In this document: positions 16,388 to 24,733 of the stretch, piece by piece
Position numbering within the stretch: the stretch's first letter is position 1
Layout of the letters: the number at the start of each line of letters is the position of its first letter
Source of the DNA: JALHUB01 sp050010555
GTDB taxonomy: Bacteria; Chloroflexota; Dehalococcoidia; DSTF01; JALHUB01
Direction: 5' to 3'
Assembly: GCA_050010555.1 (NCBI GenBank)
Contig: JBEKKV010000001.1
Coordinates: forward strand, 62,001-126,000
Length of the DNA: 64,000 nucleotides
The notes under the pieces: generated by a model
Seen by the model: only the letters and a program-made list of their open reading frames with translations
Database searches by the model: none
Told to the model about the DNA's origin: nothing
Program-made: the position numbers and the translations under genes

Positions 16388-17602
16388 TTGGAGGAAGAAG
16401 GCAAGGGTCAGCTAAGGGCGGGAATCAGCAAATGGTTGCTCGGGGAGTCGCCGAAGCCCAAGGGAGAGCACGGCATTAGCCATCCGAGGGACCAGCAAGC
16501 GGACGAGAATCCGGACGCCGCTGCTCTTCGACGGCAGGTAGAGCGCCTGCGCGATCTGGGCATCCTGGCGCTGCTCCTGCACAGCGCCGGCACGAGCACG
16601 GAGATACTGACTCTCTTTCTGGACAGGGCGCCCCAGATCAGCGGCGCCAAGGTCGTCTATCCGCTCCTGCTGGACAAGCGACGCGGTGTCCTCCACGCCA
16701 AGCCGCTGGAGGGCACGAATGATGCGCGCCTCGACCAGGCGGCGCTCGCCTTCGAGGCGGAGATGACGCAACTGGAGTTCCCGCTGTACCTGCGCAGCAC
16801 TCGCCGCATCATCCTGGAAGCGGGCGAGGTCGTCGTTGCGCCGTCGGTGCGCGACCTGGCGGAGGACGTGCTGGGGCGCCAGAGCTGCGAGAACGGACAG
16901 AAGCGCCTGGACGTCAAGAAGCTGGCGATGGTCCCGCTGGTGATGAACGGCGACCCCATCGGCCTGGTGACGTTCATGTTCGACCATGAGGACGTCGACG
17001 TCGAGATCCTCGAGCTGCTGGCCGGCCATTGCACGCTGGCCCTCAAGGAAAGCCTGGACCAGGAGGAAGCGGGCCGCTTCAGCGAGGTGGATGAGGTGAC
17101 CTGGCTGCGCAACCGTCGCTTCTTCAAGGATACGTTGGCGCAGGAGATAGTGCGGGCGAACCGCTACAACCGACCTCTAACGGTTGTCCTTCTGGATATC
17201 GACGGGTTCACGGCGTTCAACGAGGGGTATGGCCCGTCGATGGGCGACAAGCTGCTGCGCTCCGTCGGCATGATGCTGGTGACGTCGCTCGCCGAGCCGG
17301 AGGTCGCCGTCCGATACGGCAGCGATGAGTTTGGGCTCATCCTGCCGGAGAGCAATCGCGCCGTTGCCGTCGCCATGACGAGCAAGTTGCTTGCCCAGAT
17401 TGGCCAGGTGACGGTTTTCGGAGGCGACGGCCCGCCCGAGCCCGTGACCGCCAGCGTCGCCATCGTCGCCTATCCCGAAGACGGCACCACTCGCGACGAA
17501 CTGATCGACGCCGCGGAGGCCGGCCTCGCGGAGGCCAAGCGCGACAAGGACGTCGGGATGGAACCAAACCGATCTCTCGGCTGGAGCGCGCGCGCCAGCT
17601 AG
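16388..17602 (+). CDS. GAF domain - GGDEF-type (GSDEF) protein
   Basis: Starts at TTG 16388, preceded by GGGGAGG; 404 residues. A GAF-like sensor domain covers about residues 50-215. The GGDEF domain (about 235-395) begins with the dimer-linker region WLRNRRFFKDTL and has DIDGFTAFNEGYGPSMGDKLL. The signature is RYGSDEF, with Ser312 in place of the second Gly. In diguanylate cyclases this Gly lies in the GTP-binding hairpin, so activity may be reduced or absent; some variants with small residues keep activity. No RxxD inhibitory site is seen five residues upstream. Proposed role: cytoplasmic c-di-GMP synthase or GTP-sensing effector controlling a downstream output such as the surface polysaccharide. 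Confidence 0.85.
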   Translation: MEEEGKGQLRAGISKWLLGESPKPKGEHGISHPRDQQADENPDAAALRRQVERLRDLGILALLLHSAGTSTEILTLFLDRAPQISGAKVVYPLLLDKRRGVLHAKPLEGTNDARLDQAALAFEAEMTQLEFPLYLRSTRRIILEAGEVVVAPSVRDLAEDVLGRQSCENGQKRLDVKKLAMVPLVMNGDPIGLVTFMFDHEDVDVEILELLAGHCTLALKESLDQEEAGRFSEVDEVTWLRNRRFFKDTLAQEIVRANRYNRPLTVVLLDIDGFTAFNEGYGPSMGDKLLRSVGMMLVTSLAEPEVAVRYGSDEFGLILPESNRAVAVAMTSKLLAQIGQVTVFGGDGPPEPVTASVAIVAYPEDGTTRDELIDAAEAGLAEAKRDKDVGMEPNRSLGWSARAS

Positions 17603-17691
17603 CGAAACTCCGTTTCCCTGCTTTCGAATCGTTGCGACCGCGTGATATGCTGGTTATCGCGTTCTTAAGACGGTCCGACGGTGGTGAAACG

Positions 17692-18423
17692 GTGACGTTG
17701 TCCAGATTGTGCGCACTGGTTCTGGTCGGGTTGGTTGTGACCGGCTGCGGCGGCAAATCAGGCGGCTCACCGAAATCAGGCGCCTCGCCGCAAGCTACGG
17801 GCAATCTCCTGCAGAATCCCGGCTTCGAGCAGGGGGCGGACCCCTGGCATACGATGGAGACGGCCGGCTGGTCGCGTGATTTCGACGTGACCGACGTCCT
17901 TGCTCACTCCGGCGCCCACAGCCTCCACGTCGCTCTCGTGCCGCCGCCGCAGCCGGAACAGGACTGGGTGTTCGGCGTCGCCCAGGACATAACTACGAAC
18001 GAGGTGCCGGAGTACGTCTCCGGCTATTACCGCGTCGAGAACTGGCAGAAAGCGACGCCCAGCCAGTACCTACAGTTCGTCGTCATCGTATTCTCCAAGG
18101 ACCCGTCGACGGGTACGACGACGAACACGCAGCTCCGCTACCTTCTCGCCGGCGCCTCGACTGAGCCGTTCCGGATCGACAACGCGAAGTTCATCTTCGT
18201 CAACAGGTCGGAGCCGGCGACGGGGCAGTGGGTGCACTTCAGCGGCAATGTGAGGGAGGACTTCCAGAAGGAATGGGGCAGCCTGCCGCAGAATATCACG
18301 TCGGTGCGGATCTTCTTCGAAGCGCGGTACGATTCGTCGACCGCTATTCAGCCGCAGATCGGCGGCGACGTTTACTACGACGACGTGTACGCGGGCTCGA
18401 AGGCGGGCGCGCCGGACCAATAG
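17692..18423 (+). CDS. Secreted lipoprotein with carbohydrate-binding-like domain
   Basis: Starts at GTG 17692 because the resulting N-terminus is a lipoprotein signal: LSRLCALVLVGLVVTGC, with the lipobox VTGC. The mature 225 residues begin with a Gly/Ser linker, then NLLQNPGFEQGADPW, the typical first strand of CBM4/CBM9-type galactose-binding-like domains. The C-terminal DVYYDDVYAG is the usual last strand of that fold. It is probably anchored outside the membrane and may bind polysaccharide (inference). Stop codons of this gene and the convergent cupin gene are directly adjacent, leaving no room for a terminator. Confidence 0.75.
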   Translation: MTLSRLCALVLVGLVVTGCGGKSGGSPKSGASPQATGNLLQNPGFEQGADPWHTMETAGWSRDFDVTDVLAHSGAHSLHVALVPPPQPEQDWVFGVAQDITTNEVPEYVSGYYRVENWQKATPSQYLQFVVIVFSKDPSTGTTTNTQLRYLLAGASTEPFRIDNAKFIFVNRSEPATGQWVHFSGNVREDFQKEWGSLPQNITSVRIFFEARYDSSTAIQPQIGGDVYYDDVYAGSKAGAPDQ

Positions 18424-18882
18424 CTAGCTGATCGGGGGTGGGGCCAGCCAGTCGTAGCCGATGCGCGGGTCGTCGTGCGGCAAACGCCCCTCTTCCGCGA
18501 CGTTGTAGGTGCTGGACGTCAGGTACACGAGGTGCGCCTGTCCGCCTATCGCCTTGCAGCCGTGGGCGACGCCCGCCGGTATCTTGAGCAGCCGCGCCGG
18601 GTAGCGGTCGCCGAGAAAGACTTCCTGCAGCTCCCCGCGCGTCGCTGAGCCGTCCCGCAGGTCATACAGCGCCACCTTCAGGTCGCCGGCCACCACGTAC
18701 CACCAGTCGACCTGATGCGGATGGACGTGCCAGGCCTTGATCACGCCGGGGAACATCAGGGAATGGCTGACCTGCGCGAAGCCCTCGCCGGCAGTCGCGT
18801 CGGTGGCACGCACCATCTCGCGAAAGAAGCCGCGTTCGTCGCTGTGCGTGACCAGGTCCTTGAGCTCGACGCCTTCGATCAT
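18424..18882 (-). CDS. dTDP-4-dehydrorhamnose 3,5-epimerase-like cupin
   Basis: From ATG 18882 (MIEGVELKDL) the product has 152 residues, slightly shorter than RfbC (about 180). HSDERGFFREMVR, HVHPHQVDWWYVVAGDLKVALYDLR and IPAGVAHGCKAI follow the RmlC layout, including the conserved His pair region and the beta-barrel strands. Upstream in-frame codons read into sequence that does not resemble the family. It may epimerise a dTDP-keto sugar for the polysaccharide cluster that begins beside it, but without rmlA, B or D in the window it could also be a sugar-binding cupin. Confidence 0.8.
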   Translation of the reverse strand: MIEGVELKDLVTHSDERGFFREMVRATDATAGEGFAQVSHSLMFPGVIKAWHVHPHQVDWWYVVAGDLKVALYDLRDGSATRGELQEVFLGDRYPARLLKIPAGVAHGCKAIGGQAHLVYLTSSTYNVAEEGRLPHDDPRIGYDWLAPPPIS

Positions 18883-19032
18883 TGCTCGTCCCCTCGCTGC
18901 GATGTCAGGCGCAGTATAGCGCAATCGCAGCCGGCGGCAATATGAGGGTTTCCCCCGATTGCCCGGGCAACCGGCGAAAGGTAATTTGGATTCGCAGGTC
19001 CCCGCCTGCCCCCTTCCGGGTCGTTTGCTGGA

Positions 19033-20538
19033 ATGGAGTCCGTAGCGACTGCAATGTCCCTTTCGCAACTGGCTGCCCGGGCTGACCCTTTCAGACGCCG
19101 GCTACCCGAGCTGAGCCCGACGCTGGCCGCCCTTATACTCGTCTTCCTGACGGCGGCGGCGTACGGCCTCCTCGCGCCGGGTTTAGACGCCGGGTTGTAC
19201 GTTCCCGCGGCGGCGCTGGCACTCGTCCTCGCGGCGGTCATCCTCCTACGGCCGGAAATCGGCCTTATGCTGATGTTCCTTACGGCGCCCCTCGAGACGA
19301 CCTACGTCGATGTCGCGGGCTTCAGGATCAAGCCGTCGCAGGTTATCGGGCTGCTCACGCTGGCCGGCTGGGCGCTTCAGCTCGCCGTGGGGCGGCGAAA
19401 GGCCATACGGTCGAGCGGCCTGACAAAACCGCTTGCGCTCCTGATGCTGACCTTCCTGCTGGCTTTCGTGCTGCACTTCCAGTATCTGTCGTATGGCATC
19501 TCGTTGTTCGGGCTGCAACTGTGGTTCGTCGCCATGATTATCGTCCTTGCCAATTTCGTCGACGAGCCCGGCGTGCTGCGGCGCTGCTTCTGGATGTTCA
19601 TCATCGCCGGTACGCTGGAAGCGGCGCTGGCGATAGTCCAGGCCGCCGGCTTCTACGACAAGGTGACGACCACCACCGCTTACGGGTCGATCCTGAACCA
19701 GGCCAGACCGGCGGGCACTTTCAGCGAGCCCGACTTCCTGGCGCCATTCCTCGTAGGCGCCTTCCTACTGATCCTTCCGTTCTGGGGCAGCAAGCGGACC
19801 GGCTCCTGGATGCCAGCGGTCGGCGTGGTCGTTCTCCTGCTGCTGGCTGCCAGCATTCTGGCAATGGTTCGCGCCTCCTGGCTGGGGATGATTGCCGGAC
19901 TGGCGGTCTTCGGCTGGCTGAAGCTGCGCGAGCGAGGTGATGGGCTTGATTTCGCTGCCCTGTTCAAGCGAATGACGAGCATCCTCGCCGCTCTGGCGGT
20001 CATCCTCGTCGCTCTCGCCGTCGTCTGGCCGACAGCTCTCCAGACCGTGAGCGTTCGCGCCAAGAACTTGGTCGCCATCGTCGAGCCAGAGAACCCGGCG
20101 CCGACGCGCGCTCAAGAGATGCAACAGGCCTGGGCCGTCATCAAGCAGAACCCTCTTCTCGGGCATGGTGTCGGGACCATAGCGATCACGACCGAATATG
20201 GGCGAACTGTCGCCGCTTCGGCGAATAGCGGCCGGTCCGGAGTCGTTGGCGCTGGCATAGAGCTGGGCCTTCTCCACGACCAGGGGATCGGCGGGCTGTT
20301 GGCGTTCGCCCTTCTGATGGGCGTGTTGCTGTGGCGCTTGTTGCGAGCTTTGAAGAAGGCGGGCACGTCGCTTCCATACGTCCAAGGCGCCATTGCCTGC
20401 GTCGTCGGGCTGACAATCTCCGCGTGCTTCAACAATCTCTATTACTTCGCCTACTACTGGCTGATCATAGCCCTGGCGGCTGCGTTTTCCGACCTGCTCT
20501 TGTCGAAGAGCCCGACAGCCCAGGACGCCACCGTCTGA
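19033..20538 (+). CDS. O-antigen ligase / polysaccharide polymerase (Wzy_C family)
   Basis: A 501-residue multi-pass membrane protein with roughly 11 hydrophobic segments. The large extracytoplasmic loop with the Wzy_C region (about 340-400: ARAKNLVAIVEPENPAPTR, then KQNPLLGHGVGTI) is recognisable. GSILNQARPAGTFSEPDFLAPFL is also typical. It should polymerise or ligate undecaprenyl-linked repeat units outside the membrane. The upstream ATG has no good ribosome site; ATG 19054 is an alternative start. It leads a plus-strand operon with two glycosyltransferases. Confidence 0.88.
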   Translation: MESVATAMSLSQLAARADPFRRRLPELSPTLAALILVFLTAAAYGLLAPGLDAGLYVPAAALALVLAAVILLRPEIGLMLMFLTAPLETTYVDVAGFRIKPSQVIGLLTLAGWALQLAVGRRKAIRSSGLTKPLALLMLTFLLAFVLHFQYLSYGISLFGLQLWFVAMIIVLANFVDEPGVLRRCFWMFIIAGTLEAALAIVQAAGFYDKVTTTTAYGSILNQARPAGTFSEPDFLAPFLVGAFLLILPFWGSKRTGSWMPAVGVVVLLLLAASILAMVRASWLGMIAGLAVFGWLKLRERGDGLDFAALFKRMTSILAALAVILVALAVVWPTALQTVSVRAKNLVAIVEPENPAPTRAQEMQQAWAVIKQNPLLGHGVGTIAITTEYGRTVAASANSGRSGVVGAGIELGLLHDQGIGGLLAFALLMGVLLWRLLRALKKAGTSLPYVQGAIACVVGLTISACFNNLYYFAYYWLIIALAAAFSDLLLSKSPTAQDATV

Positions 20539-20548
20539 CGGTAACGAA

Positions 20549-21703
20549 ATGCGCATCGGGATGCATGTCGCCGGGCTGCTGCCGTATCGGACGGGTCGGG
20601 AAACCTACGCTCAGGCTCTCCTGGGGGCGCTGGCCGGCCTCGATCACGACAATGAGTACCTCGTCTTTGTGAGCCCCCAGAACCGTCATCTCTTCGATCG
20701 ACCGGAGCGCAACTTCCACACGGTTGAAGTGAAGCTGCCGCGCTTCCCTTCGCGACGCTTGTGGGAGATCGCACGCCTGCATCTGGCGCCGGCTGTCAGG
20801 CGACTGGACCTTGTCCACTTGCTGGAGTCGCCGCTGCCCGTCTATCAGCCGGCGAAGGCGCTGGCGACAATACATGACATAATCCCGCTTCTCCGGCCTG
20901 ACCTGTTCCCGCTGAAAGGGCGCGTCTTCTATCGCCAGGCGCTCGTACGTGGCACCCGACGCCTGCGCACCGTCATCGCGAGTTCCGAGCAGACGAAACG
21001 CGACCTTGTGGCGCGTCTGCGTCTCGATCCGCAACGGATTCGCGTTATCTATCCGTCCGTGGAGCCCCGCTTCGCACCGCTGTCTGACGAATGGACACTC
21101 AGCGCTGTAAGGCAGAAGTACGCTCTGCCGGAGCGGTTCCTCCTCTACGTGGGGACGCTGGAGCCGCGCAAGAACCTGCTGCGGCTTATCGGCGCGTGTC
21201 GAGGCCTGCGGAAAAGCGGCTTCGACATGCCGCTCGTGCTTGCCGGCGGCCGAGGCTGGCTTTGCGACGACGTAATCGCCACAGCCGAGGCGATGCCGGA
21301 TTGCGTGCGCCTCACCGGCTTTGTCGATGACGCCGATCTGCCTGCGCTCTATAACGCTGCCACGACCTTCGTCTACCCGTCGCTTTATGAGGGCTTCGGC
21401 ACGCCGCCCCTGGAGGCGATGGCCTGTGGCCTTCCCGTCGTGTGTTCGAGCCGCTCGTCGCTGCCGGAGGTCGTCGGCGACGCGGCGCTGCTGGTCGATC
21501 CAGAGGACGAAGAGGGAATCGGCTCAGCGATTCTTGACGCGACACGGGACGACAAGCTGCGCCGCCGATTGCGCGAGGCCGGCCTTGCCCGCGCTCGCCT
21601 CTTCTCCTGGGACGACACGGCGCGCCATATGCTCGGCGCCTACGAGGCGCTAGCCCGCGGCCTCCCGATTCCGGAGAAGGAGAGGGCAGAAGATGCAGCC
21701 TGA
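20549..21703 (+). CDS. Glycosyltransferase family 4
   Basis: A 384-residue GT-B fold enzyme. The N-terminal acceptor domain has GMHVAGLLPYRTGRETYA. The linker and C-terminal donor domain carry LYVGTLEPRKNL and the EX7E nucleotide-sugar motif in YEGFGTPPLEAMACG. This is the mannosyl/rhamnosyltransferase-like GT4 type; donor and acceptor cannot be assigned. It acts at the cytoplasmic face on a lipid-linked glycan. It begins 10 bases after the polymerase gene and overlaps the next glycosyltransferase gene by 11 bases, so all three are co-expressed. Confidence 0.92.
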   Translation: MRIGMHVAGLLPYRTGRETYAQALLGALAGLDHDNEYLVFVSPQNRHLFDRPERNFHTVEVKLPRFPSRRLWEIARLHLAPAVRRLDLVHLLESPLPVYQPAKALATIHDIIPLLRPDLFPLKGRVFYRQALVRGTRRLRTVIASSEQTKRDLVARLRLDPQRIRVIYPSVEPRFAPLSDEWTLSAVRQKYALPERFLLYVGTLEPRKNLLRLIGACRGLRKSGFDMPLVLAGGRGWLCDDVIATAEAMPDCVRLTGFVDDADLPALYNAATTFVYPSLYEGFGTPPLEAMACGLPVVCSSRSSLPEVVGDAALLVDPEDEEGIGSAILDATRDDKLRRRLREAGLARARLFSWDDTARHMLGAYEALARGLPIPEKERAEDAA

Positions 21704-22889
21704 GCGACGGCTCAAGGCGGCGATGGTCGTTCCAGTTGATCGCGGCGGCTACCTCTGGCTGGCGCTCAACTTGTGCGAGGCGCTGGCCGAGAACGGCGCC
21801 GACATGACGCTTGTGACCTCTCGCTCCTGCAAAGAGCTCCCGGCGCACGAGAGCGGATTTCGGATTATGGCGGTGCTTGGGGGGATGGAGCCGGAGCGGC
21901 CGAAGCTGCTTCGCGGCGTCAGCTACGGCGCCACTATGCTGGGTCTGCGCGCGTATCTTCGCCGAGGCGGATTCGACATCGTCCATTTCCAGGACAGCAT
22001 CGTGCCCCACGTCGATGCCGCGTTCTTTATGCTGAGGGGAAGCGGTCGCCCGAAAGCCGTGCTGACATCGCATGATCCTGACCAGGATGCCATAACGGCG
22101 ACACGGCGCTCGCTGTTGCGTCGAAAGGCGCTCGCGGGTGTCTACCGCGGCGTCGACGGCATCATCGTGATGTCTGACAGCGCCCGCGACGAGTTGGTCA
22201 GCGCATTCGACGTGCCCGCTTCGAAGGTGGCGCGGATCGCTCACGGGAATTATCGATCGTATGGCGCCGATCGCGCTCCGTCGAAGGCGGACGCGAGGCA
22301 GCGGCTTGGCCTGACCGCGGAAGGGAAGCTGGTCTTATTCTTCGGCTCGTTGAAGCCCAGTAAGGGGCTGGAGTGCCTTCTGCGCGCCTTTGCCCGCGTG
22401 CGAGAGGCGGAGCCGACAGCGCGTCTCCTCGTGGCCGGCGAGCCGCGCGGGGTTGAGGTACCGGCGCTCGAAGCGCTGGCAGAGAGCCTCCATCTTGGGG
22501 AAAGCGCGATCCTGCGACCTGGGTACGTCCCATCGGAAGCCGTGCCGGACTACTTGGCTGCCGCCGACCTGGTTGCGCTGCCGTACCTGCGAATCTTTCA
22601 AAGCGGCGTCCTTCATCTAGCCTATAGCTTCGGTCGCCCGGTGGTGGCTACGCGGGTCGGCGCCCTGGCCGAAGACGTGCAGGATGGGAAAAGCGGTCTG
22701 CTGGTGCCCCCGGGGGACGAGGAGGCGCTGGCGGACGCTATCCTGGAGCTGCTTGGCTCCCCCGAGCGGCTGGCGACGATAGGTGCGTACGCAACGGAGC
22801 TGTCGCAAACGGTCTACGATTGGAAGGCGATTGCCCGCCAGACTCTCGATTTCTACGAGTCGCTTCTGGTAAGAGGTAGAGCCGCTTGA
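21693..22889 (+). CDS. Glycosyltransferase family 4
   Basis: A 398-residue GT-B glycosyltransferase. It has VPVDRGGYLWLALNLCEAL near the N-terminus, LVLFFGSLKPSKGLE at the start of the donor domain, and PYLRIFQSGVLHLAYSFGRPVV at the nucleotide-sugar site. The first Glu of the usual EX7E motif is replaced (YLRIFQSGVL), as is seen in some GT4 groups. Last gene of the plus-strand operon; its stop lies one base from the stop of the convergent epimerase gene. Substrate unknown. Confidence 0.9.
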   Translation: MQPERRLKAAMVVPVDRGGYLWLALNLCEALAENGADMTLVTSRSCKELPAHESGFRIMAVLGGMEPERPKLLRGVSYGATMLGLRAYLRRGGFDIVHFQDSIVPHVDAAFFMLRGSGRPKAVLTSHDPDQDAITATRRSLLRRKALAGVYRGVDGIIVMSDSARDELVSAFDVPASKVARIAHGNYRSYGADRAPSKADARQRLGLTAEGKLVLFFGSLKPSKGLECLLRAFARVREAEPTARLLVAGEPRGVEVPALEALAESLHLGESAILRPGYVPSEAVPDYLAAADLVALPYLRIFQSGVLHLAYSFGRPVVATRVGALAEDVQDGKSGLLVPPGDEEALADAILELLGSPERLATIGAYATELSQTVYDWKAIARQTLDFYESLLVRGRAA

Positions 22890-22890
22890 C

Positions 22891-24000
22891 CTACGCGGCC
22901 TTCCTGAGCACGCCCGCCGACTCCATCACGCCCTGAGCTGCGGCGAACGTGTCGCTGAGGTCGGGTTGCTTGGACGCCCACTCCAGGTACTCGCGCACGG
23001 TCTCCGTCTCGCTCACCCCGGGCTCCCAGCCGAGGGCGCGGAGCCGCGCAACGTCGGAGAAGATGTGGCGCGTGTCGCCGAGGCGATAGAGCGTGCAGCA
23101 TTCCGGGACCGTGTCGACGCCCGCGGCGTGGCAGACCATCCAGGCAAGGCCGAGGACTGTGATACGCCGGTCGCCGCCGACGTTGAACACCTGGTAGTCG
23201 GCGCGGCTGTCCTCCAGCGCGAGCAGGTTGGCGGCCACAACATCGTGAATCGAGACGTAGTCGCGCAGTTGGCGACCGTCCTCGTAGATGACCGGCGGCG
23301 CGCCCGTCAGCACCCGAACGGCGAACGACCGCAGCGCTCCTGAGTAGGCGTTGCGGAACGACTGTCGCGGCCCCTGGACGATGGAGTAGCGCAGCGCGAC
23401 GCTCGGGATGTCGTAGCGACGGCCGAGCTGAATCGCCAGGTCTTCCTGGTCGCGCTTCGACAGGCCATAGCTGTTGTGCGGCGCGGTCACGCTTTCATCG
23501 GTCCAGACAGGCTCCATCGGCTGGCCGCAGTTTGGGCAGCGGTGCTCCCAGTCGCCGTGACGGAGCTGCTGGCGCGTCCGCTGGCCGGGATAGCGGCTGC
23601 CGTGCAGTATGCACAGGTGCTTGCCTTCGCCGTAGACGGCCTGCGACGAGGCGACGACGACCCTGGCGATCGGTAGGCGCTCGTTGACGATGATCTGGTA
23701 AAGCAAAGCGGTTCCGACGCTGTTGGTGGCGAAGAAACGCGAGAAGTCGGGCAGGTAGTCCTGATAGGCGGCGAAGTGGAAGACGGCATCGACGCCCTTG
23801 AGCGCGCGGCGAAAGGCTTTCGGATCGGTCACGCTGCCGCGGATGAACTCGGCTTCGGGCGGCAGGTAGTCGGGCGGCTCGCCGTTGTGGACGGGCGGTT
23901 CGAGCGAGTCCAGGATGCGCACGTCATGACCGCGTTCCAGCAGCGCATCGACGGTGTGCGAGCCGATAAAGCCGCAGCCGCCGGTAACCAGTATCTTCAA
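22891..24000 (-). CDS. NAD-dependent epimerase/dehydratase (extended SDR) with zinc-ribbon insert
   Basis: A 369-residue extended SDR. The Rossmann motif is TGGCGFIGSH at the N-terminus; the catalytic triad is in SSQAVYGEG (Ser) and YGLSKRDQED (Tyr-x3-Lys). Between them is an insert with cysteines (KHLCILHG and CPNCGQPME) that could hold a zinc ion. Inserts of this kind are known in dTDP-L-rhamnose 4-epimerase-like enzymes (WbiB group), so a nucleotide-sugar 4-epimerase for 6-deoxy sugars is a reasonable guess. End of the long minus-strand polysaccharide operon. Confidence 0.9.
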   Translation of the reverse strand: MKILVTGGCGFIGSHTVDALLERGHDVRILDSLEPPVHNGEPPDYLPPEAEFIRGSVTDPKAFRRALKGVDAVFHFAAYQDYLPDFSRFFATNSVGTALLYQIIVNERLPIARVVVASSQAVYGEGKHLCILHGSRYPGQRTRQQLRHGDWEHRCPNCGQPMEPVWTDESVTAPHNSYGLSKRDQEDLAIQLGRRYDIPSVALRYSIVQGPRQSFRNAYSGALRSFAVRVLTGAPPVIYEDGRQLRDYVSIHDVVAANLLALEDSRADYQVFNVGGDRRITVLGLAWMVCHAAGVDTVPECCTLYRLGDTRHIFSDVARLRALGWEPGVSETETVREYLEWASKQPDLSDTFAAAQGVMESAGVLRKAA

Positions 24001-24019
24001 GTCGACACCGTCCTTTCAC

Positions 24020-24721
24020 TCAGGACGCGCCGCGCCCCGAGACCACCGCCAGAGCCGTCCGTAGCAGTATCGTCACGTCCAGCCAAAGCGACCAGTCTCT
24101 TATGTACTCCAAGTCCAGCCGCACCCAGTCGTCGAAATCGCTTATGTCGTTGCGGCCGGAGACCTGCCAGAGGCACGTGATGCCCGGCTTGACCGCCAGC
24201 TTCTGTCGCTGCCAGGCATTGAAGCGCTCGTATTCCTCCTGGAGGGGAGGACGCGGTCCGACCAGACTCATGTCGCCCTTGAGAACGCTCCAGAGCTGCG
24301 GCACCTCGTCGAGGGAGAAGCGGCGCAGGAACCGGCCGGCGGGCGTGACGCGCGGATCGCGCTCCATCTTGAAGACGGGGCCGCGCATCTGATTGCTCGC
24401 GATGAGCCCCTCCTTCAGCCTGTCCGCGTTTTCGACCATCGTGCGGAACTTGTAGCCGGTGAAATAGCGACCGTTCTTTCCGACGACCGGCCAGCGATAG
24501 AACAGCGGCCCGCTGGACGACAGCTTGACGATGAGGGCGACCGCCGCCAGCAGGGGCGAGAGCAGCAAGAGGAGCAGCGCCGCGGCTACGACGTCCATGG
24601 CGCGCTTGAGCGCCGACTGCACGGCGAACGCGCGTCCGATACGCCTTCGCGCTATCGGGGGCGGTACGCTTGCGAATGCTGGATCCTCGCGCCAAGCCGA
24701 CCGGACCGCGCTCCGTTTCAT
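24020..24721 (-). CDS. Polyprenyl-phosphate sugar phosphotransferase (bacterial sugar transferase, monotopic PGT)
   Basis: A 233-residue short phosphoglycosyltransferase. The re-entrant membrane helix is about 41-65 (DVVAAALLLLLLSPLLAAVAL). KFRTM follows, and the catalytic Asp138-Glu139 pair lies in LDEVPQL, followed by GDMSLVGPRP. The C-terminal region has PGITCLWQVSGRNDISDFDDW. All active residues known from PglC are present. It should transfer a sugar-1-phosphate from a nucleotide sugar to undecaprenyl phosphate and so start the repeat unit. Compare the degenerate paralogue at 31394-32836. Confidence 0.93.
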   Translation of the reverse strand: MKRSAVRSAWREDPAFASVPPPIARRRIGRAFAVQSALKRAMDVVAAALLLLLLSPLLAAVALIVKLSSSGPLFYRWPVVGKNGRYFTGYKFRTMVENADRLKEGLIASNQMRGPVFKMERDPRVTPAGRFLRRFSLDEVPQLWSVLKGDMSLVGPRPPLQEEYERFNAWQRQKLAVKPGITCLWQVSGRNDISDFDDWVRLDLEYIRDWSLWLDVTILLRTALAVVSGRGAS

Positions 24722-24733
24722 CGATCTCTCGCT

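Noticed and set aside
17615..17640. tRNA T-arm-like TTCGAATC
   Set aside because: No acceptor stem, anticodon arm or flanking GG...CC pairing around it.
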